A stretch of DNA of 64,000 nucleotides from Marinobacter manganoxydans MnI7-9 (GCF_000235625.1 NZ_AGTR01000085.1:124001-188000); one strand, 5' to 3'; positions 51,231-61,402 are shown, counted from the stretch's first letter. Notes: a model not told the origin generated them from the sequence alone. A program made the numbers and translations.

Positions 51231-54050
51231 GTGGCCCAGAGCCGTAAACGCAGTCATATGCCCAGGAATCTGTTGATCGGATTCCTGGTGCTTTTCATCC
51301 TCTATGCCCTGGCCGGTTTCCTGCTACTTCCCTGGTGGCTGGAGCGTCTGGTACCCGAGCAGCTGGACCAGCGTATGGGCTGGCAGGCAGAAATCACTGA
51401 TATCCGAACCAACCCGTTCACCCTTCGAGTCGAGGCGCTGGGTCTGTCGGCCAACGATCCCCAGGGTGAGCAGGTGGTTGCCTTTGACCGGCTCATGTTG
51501 GACATGAACTTTTTCCAGCTGGTTCGGGGTATTGCCGGGTTTGAAGCCATCCAGCTGGATGAGCCCTATGTTCGGGTGGATCTGCTGGAGGACTACAGCG
51601 TCAATTTTGCGAGAGACTGGCAGGCGGCCAACCCGGGACCTGCAGAACCAGCGCCTGAAGCGTCGCAATCGGATGACGCGGCGGCGCCACCCCGGCTGTA
51701 CTTCGGGAAAATTGAACTCAACGGCGGCGAAATGTTGTTCCGGGATTTTACCCAGGCGGACATGGCCGAGTTCCGGATTACCCCGATGGATCTTACCCTG
51801 AGTGATCTGGCCACCTGGCGTCGCGAGGGGCAGGACAGCGATTACTCCCTGCTGGCGGCGCTGGGCAGTCAGACCATCGAGTGGCAGGGTGATCTGAGCG
51901 TCGCCCCGTTCTACTCGAACGGCACGCTCAAGGTGTCATCGGTGGGCTATGAAACCCTGGCTCATTTCCTGGCTCCTTTCTTTCCCTATGATCTGCGTGG
52001 TGGCAGCGTCACCCTGAGCTCCGACTATGAAATCCAGGCCGGCGACGGCTTTTTCCTGGAGACGGCCAACGGTCAGCTGCAACTCGAGAATCTGGCCGTC
52101 GCTCTGGATGAACAGAGTGAGCAGGCGAGATTGACCAACGCTGAGCTTTCTGTGGATGCTGTCGGGTTCGACTTGAATGGCCGCGAAATCCGTATCGGCC
52201 AGGTCTCTCTGGACAAGCTCGATGTGGCCGTGGCCAGGAGCGCAAACGGAGAGATTGACTGGTTGGCGCCGCTGGCCACCAACAACGGTGAGACGGAGGG
52301 CGGCGGCGAAGCGTCTACCGGCGGCCAGCCATTCCGCTGGTCAGTGGCGGGCGTCGCGCTCTCCGGTGGGCGTATTCTCTGGCAGGACAGTCAACCGGCG
52401 ACAGCGACTGAAATTGCCGTAGAGCAGCTTTCCGCATCCATCGGGCCACTGAGCCATCTACTTGAAGAACCGGTCTCTTACGAAATAACCGGAAGCCTGG
52501 CCAGTGGCGGCCAACTGTCACTGAACGGCCAGCTGACACCTGCACCGTTTACCCTGGAAGCCGCCATCTCCGGAAACGGCATCGCTCTGGCCGCCTTTGA
52601 GCCCTACGTTCAGGAAGGCGCCAACCTCGCCATTACCAGCGGCACTCTGGGCGTTGACGGCAACCTTGATCTGGATGGGCAGCAGGAGCCTCTCACGGGC
52701 ACCTTCAGCGGCACCGCGGAAGTGGCCGGTCTGGATCTGAAGCTGCCCGACAGTTCTGGTTCGCTGGTTTCCTGGCAAACTCTGCGCCTGGCACCTATTG
52801 AATACAACGTGTATCCGGCACGCCTGGAAATAGGAACGGTGACCCTGGCCCAGCCGGTCATCAACGTTGTCCGCAATACCGACAATATCCACAACGTCGA
52901 GCGGATCGCCAAAGCGCCAGCGGCCGGTGGTCAGCAGGAGGCGACCGCAGATGCTCAGCAGGGGGAGGATTCCGAGCCGGGGTTCATTTTCCGTATTGGC
53001 CAGCTGATGCTGGAAAATGGCGAGCTGGCGTATACCGACCGCACGTTGGCGCCGGCGTTTACCACCTGGTTTGATGAGCTGAACGGCAGCGTGACAGGCC
53101 TCAGCAACATTTCCCCACAACAGGGCAAGGTCTCTATCCGGGGCCGGGTCGGCGGCGTGGCGGACCTGGACTTTGAAGGCACCATTGGCACCCTTGGTAC
53201 CGAGGATGTCAGCGATCTGAAACTGAATATGCAGGAATTGTCCCTGCCTGCGCTTTCGCCTTACTTTGGTCGTTACCTGGGTTATGGCGTGGACAGTGGC
53301 AAGCTGAACCTGAATCTTGATTATGAAATTGCCGGATCCAGGATCGATGCGTCCAATCTGGTGGTGATGGATCGTCTCGAGCTGGGTTCGGCCATCGCCA
53401 GTGATCAGGCCGTTAATGCGCCGGTAAAACTCGGCCTCGCGCTGCTTCGGGACAGTAAGGGAGTGATTGAAGTCGACTTGCCCATCAGCGGCGACCTGTC
53501 TGACCCGGACTTCAGCGTCGGAAAAGTTGTGATGCGGGCGTTCGTGAACCTTCTGGCCAAGGCAGCGGCCTCACCGTTCAGTATGCTCGGCTCGATTGCC
53601 GAGCTCGCCGGCCTGAGCGGGGAGGAGCTCGGGAAGGTGAGGTTTATCCCCGGCAGTATCCAACTGGCCGAAGGCGAGGCGGAAAAGCTGGCCGCTCTGG
53701 CAGACGCGCTGCTGGACCGGCCGGACCTGTTGCTGAACATACGTGGCAACGTTGAGTCCCAGGCAGATGGCCTTGCCCTGTTGCGTGATGAACTGACTGC
53801 AAGTGGTGAGCAGGACCTGTCGGAGGAGGCATGGCAGGAGGCCCGGGAAGCCTACCTGGCCGGTGAGCGGTCACTTGCGCCGGAGGCATTGAGAAATCTG
53901 GCATCCTCGCGAGGCCAAAGCTTGCGTAACATCATGCAGCAAACCCACGGAGTCCCTGCCGATCAATTGTTCCTTCTGAGTCCGGCCCGCAATGCGGAAG
54001 TGGGTGATGAGGGCAACGTTATCGTGGCGTTCAACCTGGACGTGCGATGA
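51231..54050 (+). CDS. Large AsmA-like/DUF748 envelope protein, 939 aa
   Basis: One N-terminal membrane helix (LLIGFLVLFILYALAGFLLL), then more than 800 residues of beta-rich repeats exposed to the periplasm, with the DUF748 pattern (AsmA/TamB-like superfamily). Such proteins bridge inner and outer membranes and may move phospholipids. The C-terminal 150 residues are more helical. GTG 51231 is preferred because AGAAGGAG lies 7 bases upstream; the ATG at 51225 touches that site. Confidence 0.82.
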   Translation: MAQSRKRSHMPRNLLIGFLVLFILYALAGFLLLPWWLERLVPEQLDQRMGWQAEITDIRTNPFTLRVEALGLSANDPQGEQVVAFDRLMLDMNFFQLVRGIAGFEAIQLDEPYVRVDLLEDYSVNFARDWQAANPGPAEPAPEASQSDDAAAPPRLYFGKIELNGGEMLFRDFTQADMAEFRITPMDLTLSDLATWRREGQDSDYSLLAALGSQTIEWQGDLSVAPFYSNGTLKVSSVGYETLAHFLAPFFPYDLRGGSVTLSSDYEIQAGDGFFLETANGQLQLENLAVALDEQSEQARLTNAELSVDAVGFDLNGREIRIGQVSLDKLDVAVARSANGEIDWLAPLATNNGETEGGGEASTGGQPFRWSVAGVALSGGRILWQDSQPATATEIAVEQLSASIGPLSHLLEEPVSYEITGSLASGGQLSLNGQLTPAPFTLEAAISGNGIALAAFEPYVQEGANLAITSGTLGVDGNLDLDGQQEPLTGTFSGTAEVAGLDLKLPDSSGSLVSWQTLRLAPIEYNVYPARLEIGTVTLAQPVINVVRNTDNIHNVERIAKAPAAGGQQEATADAQQGEDSEPGFIFRIGQLMLENGELAYTDRTLAPAFTTWFDELNGSVTGLSNISPQQGKVSIRGRVGGVADLDFEGTIGTLGTEDVSDLKLNMQELSLPALSPYFGRYLGYGVDSGKLNLNLDYEIAGSRIDASNLVVMDRLELGSAIASDQAVNAPVKLGLALLRDSKGVIEVDLPISGDLSDPDFSVGKVVMRAFVNLLAKAAASPFSMLGSIAELAGLSGEELGKVRFIPGSIQLAEGEAEKLAALADALLDRPDLLLNIRGNVESQADGLALLRDELTASGEQDLSEEAWQEAREAYLAGERSLAPEALRNLASSRGQSLRNIMQQTHGVPADQLFLLSPARNAEVGDEGNVIVAFNLDVR

Positions 54051-54052
54051 AG

Positions 54053-54877
54053 TCAGGGTGCCTCGAAGCTGGTCAGAAAGCCCGCTGGCAACCGCAGGCC
54101 CCAGTTTTCAACGAGTTGCCGGTAGCGGCCGTCGTCCACCAGTGGCGCCAGTAGTCGAAGCATTTCGTCCGCACTCGGGGCGCCGCCCTTTCGGGCAATG
54201 ATGCTGAGCTGGTAGCGTTGATCCGGCTCGTTCGAGATCAGCAATTTGTCCCGGTCTTGCGGGTGCTGGGCAAAATGTTTCTGCAGGTAAGAACGGCTGA
54301 TGATGGCAACCTCGGCAACAGAAGGCCGGTCGGCCTTGATCAGATTCATGTTGCGCGTGTGGCTGTCGGAAAACTCGATATTGAATTTTTCTTCCAGCAC
54401 GGAGTTGTCAGTTTCGTACCCGGTAAAACCATAGTAATAGCCGGAAATGGCCACAATAGATCGGTTGCGCAGGTCGTTAAAGAATGAGGAGTCTCTGCCG
54501 GGTTTCTTGAGAGCGACATAAAGTTCCTCGTCGGCCAGGATCGGGCGGGTAATGTCCACATCCTTCTCTGTCCAACCCCAGTCAGGGCTTTGAAAGAAGA
54601 TGACGTCGTAGAGACCGGCATCGAAATCCAGGTGGCGGCGTTTGGGGGAGGTGTGGATGATATGGAATGAGACATCCGGGTGTATCTGCTCAAGCACCTC
54701 CAGCAGTCCCCCGAGGAAGCCCTCGACTTTGCCATCGGAATTGACACTGGCGATCGGGGGAAAATGGTAAACGCCCACAGTGATTTCGGTTTCGTTTGCC
54801 CGAACCGGCGCCGTTGCCAGCATAATAGCCGCAACAAGAATGGCCATTAATCTTCGAATATGGGCTTCAGCGGACAC
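54053..54877 (-). CDS. Periplasmic solute-binding family 3 protein, 274 aa
   Basis: A cleavable signal (MAILVAAIMLATAPVRA) precedes a mature SBP_bac_3-like domain opening at ITVGVYHFPPIASV. No ABC permease or ATPase gene is adjacent, so it may be an orphan binding protein or a sensor input module. Start options are a GTG at 54877 (GGGG upstream) and an ATG at 54847. It is convergent with the AsmA-like gene, with a 2-base gap. Confidence 0.78.
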   Translation of the reverse strand: MSAEAHIRRLMAILVAAIMLATAPVRANETEITVGVYHFPPIASVNSDGKVEGFLGGLLEVLEQIHPDVSFHIIHTSPKRRHLDFDAGLYDVIFFQSPDWGWTEKDVDITRPILADEELYVALKKPGRDSSFFNDLRNRSIVAISGYYYGFTGYETDNSVLEEKFNIEFSDSHTRNMNLIKADRPSVAEVAIISRSYLQKHFAQHPQDRDKLLISNEPDQRYQLSIIARKGGAPSADEMLRLLAPLVDDGRYRQLVENWGLRLPAGFLTSFEAP

Positions 54878-54983
54878 GATATCCCCGGTTATGTAACAAT
54901 TGAATACGCATTCAGAATAGCACGGGGATTTTGTGCACCTGAAGCAAAAGATTATGAACTTATGCAAAACAGGTCTGTAAGTG

Positions 54984-55577
54984 ATGGGTAACGTTGCCAG
55001 CCATTTTTTCGCCTATGTTTCCCGCCTGCGCTGGATCAAGCGCTGGGGGCTGATGCGAAATGCCATTGAGGAAAATGTGGCCACCCATTCCTGGGAGGTG
55101 GCGACCCTCGCCCACGCCCTTGCCATCATCCGCAACCGGCATTTTGGCGGCCAGGTGAACGCCGACCGCATTGCAGCGGCAGCGCTTTACCATGATGCGA
55201 CGGAAGTAATTACCGGGGATATGCCAACACCGGTGAAATACCATTCGAAGGTGATGCGTGAGGCGTTCGGGGACATCGAGCACAAGGCCGAGGCCGAGCT
55301 GCTGGCGCTGTTACCGGAGGATTTGCGGGAGGCTTTTTCGCCCTACGTTCGGGAGTCTCAGCTACCGGCCGAAGACCGGGAATTGATCAAGGCCGCCGAC
55401 AGGCTCTCGGCGTGGCTCAAGTGCCAGGCGGAGATCCGGGCCGGCAACAAGGAATTCGAGCCGGCCGCCCGGCAGATCCGCCAGCGGTTGGACGCAGACG
55501 GGCTGTCAGAGGTTGCCTATTTCCTGAAGGTGTTTGCCCCCAGTTACGAGCAACCCCTGGACAACCTGCTGGGGTGA
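54984..55577 (+). CDS. yfbR: 5'-deoxynucleotidase YfbR (HD domain)
   Basis: The HD phosphohydrolase residues are present: EENVATHSWEVATLAHAL (first His), YHDATEVITGDMPTPVKYHS (HD pair) and AADRLSAWLKC (final Asp). The length of 197 aa matches YfbR, which dephosphorylates deoxynucleoside 5'-monophosphates. ATG 54984 is used; GTG 54981 is possible. It is convergent with the stomatin-like gene. Confidence 0.93.
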   Translation: MGNVASHFFAYVSRLRWIKRWGLMRNAIEENVATHSWEVATLAHALAIIRNRHFGGQVNADRIAAAALYHDATEVITGDMPTPVKYHSKVMREAFGDIEHKAEAELLALLPEDLREAFSPYVRESQLPAEDRELIKAADRLSAWLKCQAEIRAGNKEFEPAARQIRQRLDADGLSEVAYFLKVFAPSYEQPLDNLLG

Positions 55578-55590
55578 AAGCTTTCAGGGC

Positions 55591-56625
55591 TTAACTGTTA
55601 CCGGCCGAGCCAACCAGTCCGCCACGCAAGCCATCGCGCTGCAAGTGCTGGCGAACGGTGTCTTCGGGGCTGCCGGCCAGTTCCCGGAACATGCCCATGG
55701 AACCCAGCAGCGCTGAGGATTCATAGGGCACGAACACCCGCTCTCCCTCTTTCGCCATATTTGGCAGAACCTTGATATAGCTCTGGCCCAGCAGGTAGCC
55801 AATGACGGTCTGTTTGTTTTCCTCGGAGTCACCCATGGCACTGAGTACCAGACGGATGGACTCCTGCTCGCCCTGGGCGCGGAGAATGGCTGATTCCTTG
55901 TCGCCCTGGGCGTTGAGAATGGCAGACTCCCGCTGGCCCTGGGCCATGGCGATGGCCGCCGACTTTTCACCCTCGGCCTCGGTAACCGTGGCCCGGCGTT
56001 TCCGCTCCGCAGCCATCTGCAATCGCATGGCTTCTTCCACTTCTTCCGGCATGCTGATGTCCTGAACCTCCACCCGGGTGAGTTTTACACCCCACTTGGA
56101 AGCGGCCTCTTCCATCTCGGCCTGGATCGCGTTATTCACCTCGCTGCGGGATTCAAACAGCTTGTCCAGTTCCATCTTGCCGACCACCGAGCGCAGGGTG
56201 GTCTTGGCCAGCACTTCCACCGCCTGGCTCATGTTGGCCACTTCGTACACGGCCCGGCGCGGGTCGATGATCTGGTAGTAGAGGGCGCCGTTGATCTTCA
56301 CCGTCACGTTGTCGGTGGTCACGACCGGCTGGCCCGGGAAGTCCATAACCGTTTCCCGGCGGTCAATCCGGACCTCATCGCTCATCACCGGATGATAATC
56401 CTCGCCCATGCGCACGTAGCGGATCATGGTGATCGGCCGTGGCCGCTCGATGAAGGGAATGATGATGTTCACACCGCTTTCGAGGATCCGGTTGAACGAA
56501 CCGAGGCGCTCAATGACCATAACCTCGGATTGGCGCACGATGACCAGACCCTTGGCGATGATGAAGATGCCAATAGCGACCAGAATCAGGCTGATGATCA
56601 GCCCGGGTGAAAGATACTGTTCCAT
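55591..56625 (-). CDS. qmcA: SPFH/Band-7 protein, QmcA/paraslipin type, 344 aa
   Basis: N-terminal membrane helix (IISLILVAIGIFIIAKGLVI), then the SPFH domain with ERLGSFNRILESGVNIIIPF, and a long coiled coil with near-repeats of AQGxxESAIL. It ends with a conserved KVLPNMAKEGERVFVPYES. It forms membrane oligomers and is paired with the short NfeD protein encoded 2 bases upstream. Confidence 0.93.
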   Translation of the reverse strand: MEQYLSPGLIISLILVAIGIFIIAKGLVIVRQSEVMVIERLGSFNRILESGVNIIIPFIERPRPITMIRYVRMGEDYHPVMSDEVRIDRRETVMDFPGQPVVTTDNVTVKINGALYYQIIDPRRAVYEVANMSQAVEVLAKTTLRSVVGKMELDKLFESRSEVNNAIQAEMEEAASKWGVKLTRVEVQDISMPEEVEEAMRLQMAAERKRRATVTEAEGEKSAAIAMAQGQRESAILNAQGDKESAILRAQGEQESIRLVLSAMGDSEENKQTVIGYLLGQSYIKVLPNMAKEGERVFVPYESSALLGSMGMFRELAGSPEDTVRQHLQRDGLRGGLVGSAGNS

Positions 56626-56627
56626 GC

Positions 56628-57086
56628 TTACTGTTCCTTGTGTGTGATCGTCTCAACAACGGCGGTCGTGCCGTCAAACTGTTTGAAAATGACGTCGGTT
56701 CCTTCCGGAAGGTCGGTTTCTCCGGTGTCAGTCACTCGCAGGCGATAGAAATCGCCATTGACCTTGATGCCTGTGGCTCCATCGAAATCCCGCTTCAGGG
56801 TCTGATAACGCCGGCCTTGCTCCACGCCGGTACCGGTTGTGCCATATGCCACACCTTTGGGTGAGAAGCGCGGACGGATCCAGCGAATGGCGACAGGTAC
56901 CAGAATTCCCGAGAACAGCCCCATACCGGCCAGCTGCCATTCGAATGGTGCTCCCAGAAAGGCCAGCAAGGCGGTCAGCGCGGCCGCAATGCCCAGGGCC
57001 AGAAGTAACAGGACACCTGAGGCCAGTTCAGCCAGGCCCAGCACCAGCGCCAGGATCAGCCAGAAATGCGTAAGACTCCATTCCAT
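56628..57086 (-). CDS. Short NfeD-family protein, 152 aa
   Basis: Three transmembrane helices (about 8-75), then a C-terminal OB-fold NfeD domain (DGATGIKVNGDFYRLRV). It lacks the protease part seen in the long NfeD at 13638-15125. It is encoded directly upstream of the stomatin-like gene, the usual pairing. ATG 57086 gives the correct N terminus; a longer frame runs to 57407 over unrelated sequence. Confidence 0.88.
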   Translation of the reverse strand: MEWSLTHFWLILALVLGLAELASGVLLLLALGIAAALTALLAFLGAPFEWQLAGMGLFSGILVPVAIRWIRPRFSPKGVAYGTTGTGVEQGRRYQTLKRDFDGATGIKVNGDFYRLRVTDTGETDLPEGTDVIFKQFDGTTAVVETITHKEQ

Positions 57087-57291
57087 ACAGAAAATCCACA
57101 GATTCGGGGGAGGTAGAGGGCCGGTGTCGTGCACCGGCCAACGGCAAGGGATTGTACCGGAAACCGGGTGCCGCGTCAGAGGGTGGCCGGAATGCCATGT
57201 GGCCTGGTTCACTAAAGCCATATCCCGCAAGCAGGCAATTGTTAGAGTATCTGCTTTAATTGATGTGCCTACAATTAAGAGGTCTGTGACC

Positions 57292-58107
57292 ATGAAGAAT
57301 CTGAAGAACAAAGTTGCCGTTGTTACCGGTGCCGGTTCGGGTATCGGCCGCGCGCTCGCCAAATCGCTGGCGGACCGGGGCTGCCGACTGGCGCTGTCCG
57401 ACGTCAATGAGTCAGGCCTGGCCGAAACCGCTGCAGCGCTAAGCGGCGCTGATGTAAAAACCTACCGGCTGGACGTGTCTGATCGCGATGCCATCTTTGC
57501 CCATGCGGAGGAGGTTGTGAAAGATTTCGGTCAGGTCAATCTGGTCATCAACAACGCGGGCGTTGCCCTGTCTGCCACGGTCCGTGAGATGACCGACGAA
57601 GACTTCAAATGGGTCATGGACATTGATTTCTGGGGGGTTGCTCACGGTACCCGGGCCTTCCTGCCCCATCTGATTGCCTCGGGCGATGGCCATGTGGTGA
57701 ACGTTTCCAGTGTATTTGGCCTGATTGGAGTGCCCAAGCAGAGCGCCTACAACGCCGCCAAGTTTGCGGTGCGAGGATTCACCGAAGCCCTGCGCCAGGA
57801 AATGAAGCTGGAGAACCAGCCGGTGGCGGTGAGTTGTGTGCATCCTGGTGGTATCCGCACCAACATTGTCAATGCAGCGCGCATGGGCAAGTCCGAGAAC
57901 AACGTCGCCCAGCGTAAAGGCTTCGATAAACTCGCCATGACCACGCCCGAGAAAGCCGCAGAAATCATTGTAAAAGGCATCCTCAAGAATGAGTCCCGCA
58001 TATTGGTGGGCCCGGACGCCTGGGGTATTGATGCGATCAACCGCCTGCTGGGTTCTGCTTACCAGCCGCTGGTGGAGCGTTTCTCCCGCAAGAACCTCTA
58101 TATCTGA
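57292..58107 (+). CDS. Short-chain dehydrogenase/reductase (SDR), 271 aa
   Basis: VAVVTGAGSGIGRALAKSLA is the NAD(P)-binding TGxxxGIG motif, NLVINNAGV the NNAG motif, and the catalytic residues are Ser of VSSVFG with YNAAK. It is a classical SDR acting on an alcohol, ketone or acyl-type substrate. AAGAGGTCTGTGACC precedes the ATG. Substrate is unknown. The first residues MKNLKNKVAVV are typical of this group in oil-degrading marine bacteria. Confidence 0.92.
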   Translation: MKNLKNKVAVVTGAGSGIGRALAKSLADRGCRLALSDVNESGLAETAAALSGADVKTYRLDVSDRDAIFAHAEEVVKDFGQVNLVINNAGVALSATVREMTDEDFKWVMDIDFWGVAHGTRAFLPHLIASGDGHVVNVSSVFGLIGVPKQSAYNAAKFAVRGFTEALRQEMKLENQPVAVSCVHPGGIRTNIVNAARMGKSENNVAQRKGFDKLAMTTPEKAAEIIVKGILKNESRILVGPDAWGIDAINRLLGSAYQPLVERFSRKNLYI

Positions 58108-58208
58108 AGACTCGATGCGTGCGGCGGGCCTGAAGCTTGGGCTCGCTGTACGTTTTACAAACAGTTTTTCGGGGCTATACTCGGAAGCTGATCCAAGGAA
58201 GAGTCAGC

Positions 58209-59309
58209 ATGAATACGCCTCACCATTCTGACCTGGGGGCCACTCTGGAACAGAGCCGCTCGGGTCTGCGCGACAGCCATCGCCGCTCACTGATGCGGCT
58301 GCTTTTTCTGATCACCGGCTCGGCTCTGGTGATTTTTGCTTGCCTGCAGTTTCTCAATGGCTACCCATGGGTGGCGGTTGCTGAGCTGTTTGCCAGCACT
58401 TTGCTTTTTTTCGGCGTCTGGCGCCTGAAATCCACTCCTCATCTGCAGCAGTGGGTCTATGCCTATCTGGTGCCTTTGTTCGCGTTCTTCCTGGTGATCA
58501 TGCTGTTACCGGAAGCCTCGGTGTCCGCTTTCGTCTGGGTGCTGATGATGCCGGTTCTCGCCTACCTGTTGCTTGGCAAGAAAGAAGGCATGATTCTCAG
58601 CGCACCCTTTATGCTCGTCGGGGGCGTTATCTATTACATTCACCTTGGCCAGGTCGGCAGCCCCCACGCGATGATCGATCTGCTCAACATGGTGTTGTGC
58701 GGTGCACTGATGCTGGCCTTCATTCACCTGTATGAGGTGCGCCGCGAAGAGTCCGAGCAGCGCCTGGTGGACATGGCCCAGACTGACGCACTGACCGGCC
58801 TCGCCAATCGCAGCAACTTCCAGGGTACGTTGAATCGCACCATTGCCGAGTGCGATCGCAGTGGAGCCGGTTTTGCGCTGGTGGTGATGGATATTGACCA
58901 CTTCAAGGTCGTTAACGACACTCTGGGCCATGAGGCCGGAGACTTTGTTCTGAAAAACATCAGCCGATGCATGACCGAACGGCTGAGGAGCACCGATTTT
59001 GTCGGCCGCCTGGGTGGCGAGGAGTTCGGCCTGATTCTGAGAGATGTGAAGCCGGCGGATGCCTTTGTCCTGATGGACGAGCTGCGCCAGCGGATATCTG
59101 ACCTTGAACTGCCCTACGGGGAAGCCCGCATCCGGGTGACTGCCTCCTTCGGGATAGCCCAGTGGCCAGACCATGGTCGCGAGGCCGAAAGCCTGTTCCG
59201 GGTTGCCGATCGGTGGCTCTACAGTGGCAAGCGAGCGGGGCGTAACTGTGTGGTCGGCGCCGGCCACAATCCCCGCCAGCTTGAGATTCTCACTGTCGAA
59301 GCGAGTTGA
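58209..59309 (+). CDS. Membrane-bound diguanylate cyclase (GGDEF), 366 aa
   Basis: Five to six transmembrane helices (about 28-180) are joined to a GGDEF domain (about 190-350). The signature is intact (GRLGGEEFGLIL), and RSTD a few residues earlier forms an inhibitory I-site (RxxD). MDIDHFKVVNDTLGHEAGD is the GTP/metal-binding loop. It should make c-di-GMP with product inhibition. AAGGAAGAGTCAGC precedes the ATG. It contrasts with the degenerate MHYT-GGDEF protein at 49859. Confidence 0.95.
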   Translation: MNTPHHSDLGATLEQSRSGLRDSHRRSLMRLLFLITGSALVIFACLQFLNGYPWVAVAELFASTLLFFGVWRLKSTPHLQQWVYAYLVPLFAFFLVIMLLPEASVSAFVWVLMMPVLAYLLLGKKEGMILSAPFMLVGGVIYYIHLGQVGSPHAMIDLLNMVLCGALMLAFIHLYEVRREESEQRLVDMAQTDALTGLANRSNFQGTLNRTIAECDRSGAGFALVVMDIDHFKVVNDTLGHEAGDFVLKNISRCMTERLRSTDFVGRLGGEEFGLILRDVKPADAFVLMDELRQRISDLELPYGEARIRVTASFGIAQWPDHGREAESLFRVADRWLYSGKRAGRNCVVGAGHNPRQLEILTVEAS

Positions 59310-59357
59310 TTACGTTATTCTTGTGGCAGACATCCTCCGGCAAGAATGACGTAACCC

Positions 59358-60143
59358 ATGTGCGAATTACTGGCCATGAGCGCCAACACCCCCACTGACC
59401 TGTGTTTCAGCTTTACCGGCCTGACCCGTCGGGGTGGACAGACCGGCCCGCACAAGGACGGCTGGGGCGTCGCCTTTTACGAAGGCAAAGGCGTACGGGC
59501 CTTCCACGACGCCGATGCCAGCGCCAATTCCCGAATCGCCGCAGTGGTCCAGACTCATCCAATAAAAAGCGAAGTGGCCATCTGCCACATTCGCCAGGCC
59601 AACGTCGGCGACACCTGCCTGGCCAACACCCATCCCTTCATGCGCGAACTCTGGGGTCGCTACTGGGTGTTCGCCCACAATGGCCAGCTCTCCGGCTTCG
59701 GTTCGACTCCAGGGTTCTATGAGCCGGTCGGAACCACCGACAGCGAGGCGCTGTTCTGCGATATTCTTAACCACCTTCGAACGCACTGCGATCGCAATAA
59801 CGGAACCGATGAAATCATCGACCGCCTGGTCCGGTTGTCCGTCGCCTACGCCAGCCAGGGCGTTTTCAACCTCCTACTGAGTAACGGTGATTGGCTGTTC
59901 ACTTACTGCACCACCAAAATGGCCAGCATCACCCGGAGAGCCCCGTTTGGTCCTGCCCGTCTGAAAGACGCCGATGTAACGGTGGATTTCGAATCGGAAA
60001 CGACGCCCAACGACATCGTCAGCGTGATCGTTACTGAACCTCTGACCACAGATGAAAAGTGGGATGTTTACCAGCCAGGTGAATGGCGGTTATGGAAGAA
60101 AGGTGAGGTCATTCGATCCGGAGTGGCCAAAGCGGGCAGCTGA
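59358..60143 (+). CDS. yafJ: Class II glutamine amidotransferase (YafJ type), 261 aa
   Basis: Ntn-hydrolase fold with catalytic Cys2 exposed after removal of Met1 (MCELLAMSANTPTD). HKDGWGVAFY and CHIRQANVGDTCLANTHPF hold the glutamine site, and FAHNGQLSGF the oxyanion part. It is a stand-alone glutaminase domain, so ammonia acceptor and physiological role are unknown. It ends near the palindromic element B. Confidence 0.92.
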   Translation: MCELLAMSANTPTDLCFSFTGLTRRGGQTGPHKDGWGVAFYEGKGVRAFHDADASANSRIAAVVQTHPIKSEVAICHIRQANVGDTCLANTHPFMRELWGRYWVFAHNGQLSGFGSTPGFYEPVGTTDSEALFCDILNHLRTHCDRNNGTDEIIDRLVRLSVAYASQGVFNLLLSNGDWLFTYCTTKMASITRRAPFGPARLKDADVTVDFESETTPNDIVSVIVTEPLTTDEKWDVYQPGEWRLWKKGEVIRSGVAKAGS

Positions 60144-60169
60144 TCTCTGCCAGATCAAGCGGATGAGTG

Positions 60170-60247
60170 GGTGGGGAGGTCTTTGTGCAGGGAAAAAGAT
60201 GTCTGAGCGCAGCGAGTTGTTTTTCCCGGAACAAAGACCTCCCCACC
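60170..60247. repeat. Palindromic core element, copy B
   Basis: Arms of 17 bases at 60170-60186 and 60231-60247 are perfectly complementary (GGTGGGGAGGTCTTTGT and its reverse complement). They surround the shared core in reverse orientation, with one substitution (GAGCGCAGCGAG). It sits between two convergent genes and can act as a bidirectional transcript end. The arm sequence is unlike those of copies A, C and D. Confidence 0.88.
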
Positions 60248-60271
60248 TGCTTGTCCGCGTAACTCCGAAGA

Positions 60272-61177
60272 TTACTGCAGAGTCCGGCGATTACCCTTCT
60301 GATACTGCGGTGCAATATGCGCCTGGATTTCTTCCTTGAAACGGGCAATCAGATCGCTATTGTCGTGGTCCCAGGGGTGAAAACCCGGTTTGAAGTACTC
60401 AAGCCATGTGGGAATCAGACTTGAGAAGGTGCCGTTTACGCCCCAGAGGCGCCAGAGACCCGTAGCCGTGTCTACAAGAGAGAAGTTCTTGCGGTCGTTG
60501 AGCATCATCCGGCTGGTGAAATAGGTGCTCATCACGCCCAGTGCGGCGGTGCTGAACATAAGATAAAACGCACGCTCTGCATAAGTGCCGCCAGCTGCCT
60601 GGAAAACGTCGTAGGCAACCGCCTTGTGCTCGGTTTCTTCAATGGCGTGCCAGACCCACAGCGGGCGCATGGATTCATCCATGTCCTGGCGCACATCGTC
60701 ACGCTCCAGCAGCATGTCGGCCATCATGGCGGTGAGGTGCTCGAGGGCACAGGTGATGGCCAGCTGGTGACGCTTGGGCAGCTTCTTGGCAATCCCCAGA
60801 ACCACCTCCAGATGCTTTTCCAGTTCTTCCACCGGCATGTCCTGGTCACGAACGTGCTGGTTCATGGCGATGTGCTCCAGGGAGTGCATGGCCTCCTGGC
60901 CGATGAACCCGCGTATCTCCTCTTTTAGTTTGGGATCGGAGATCTGGTCCCGGAACGCTCTTACCGAATCCACGAAGAACTGCTCGCCCTGCGGAAACAG
61001 GACCGAGAGGGCATTCATGATGTGGCTGATGGTGTAGCTGTTATCGACCCAGTAACGGGGCACCTGCTCACCGAACTCAAACCCCATGCGCTGGGCTGTG
61101 ATGGTGACGTTGTCCGGTGTGTTGGAGGCCCGGGTAACCGGCGCCGTTTTGTTTTCTGCGGTTTTGTTGCTCAGCAT
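60272..61177 (-). CDS. Metal-dependent hydrolase family (PF10118), 301 aa
   Basis: A mainly helical protein with several Glu/His pairs that could bind two metals: FIGQEAMHSLEH, ALEHLTAMM and HAIEETEHKAVAYD. This matches the Metal_hydrol family (COG3687). No signal peptide is visible, and two hydrophobic stretches near residues 215-245 may contact the membrane. GAGGAGTACACAC precedes the ATG. It diverges from an AraC-family regulator, its likely controller. Confidence 0.85.
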   Translation of the reverse strand: MLSNKTAENKTAPVTRASNTPDNVTITAQRMGFEFGEQVPRYWVDNSYTISHIMNALSVLFPQGEQFFVDSVRAFRDQISDPKLKEEIRGFIGQEAMHSLEHIAMNQHVRDQDMPVEELEKHLEVVLGIAKKLPKRHQLAITCALEHLTAMMADMLLERDDVRQDMDESMRPLWVWHAIEETEHKAVAYDVFQAAGGTYAERAFYLMFSTAALGVMSTYFTSRMMLNDRKNFSLVDTATGLWRLWGVNGTFSSLIPTWLEYFKPGFHPWDHDNSDLIARFKEEIQAHIAPQYQKGNRRTLQ

Positions 61178-61402
61178 GTGTGTACTCCTCACTCTGGCTG
61201 ATGTCATGGCTCCAGTGTGTGGCAGTCAAGGCCGGGTAGGAAGGCGCAAAGGGGACGTCAGTCGATCAGGATGGGACACTGGCGGGAAATTGATTGGCCA
61301 GGCTGACGGCGACCCGGGTGTGCCGGGCCCCACTGTTCCGGCGGGAGGCATCTGATAGAGTCAGTTCAAGTGCTTCAGCCAACTCAATAATAAGGAATGC
61401 CA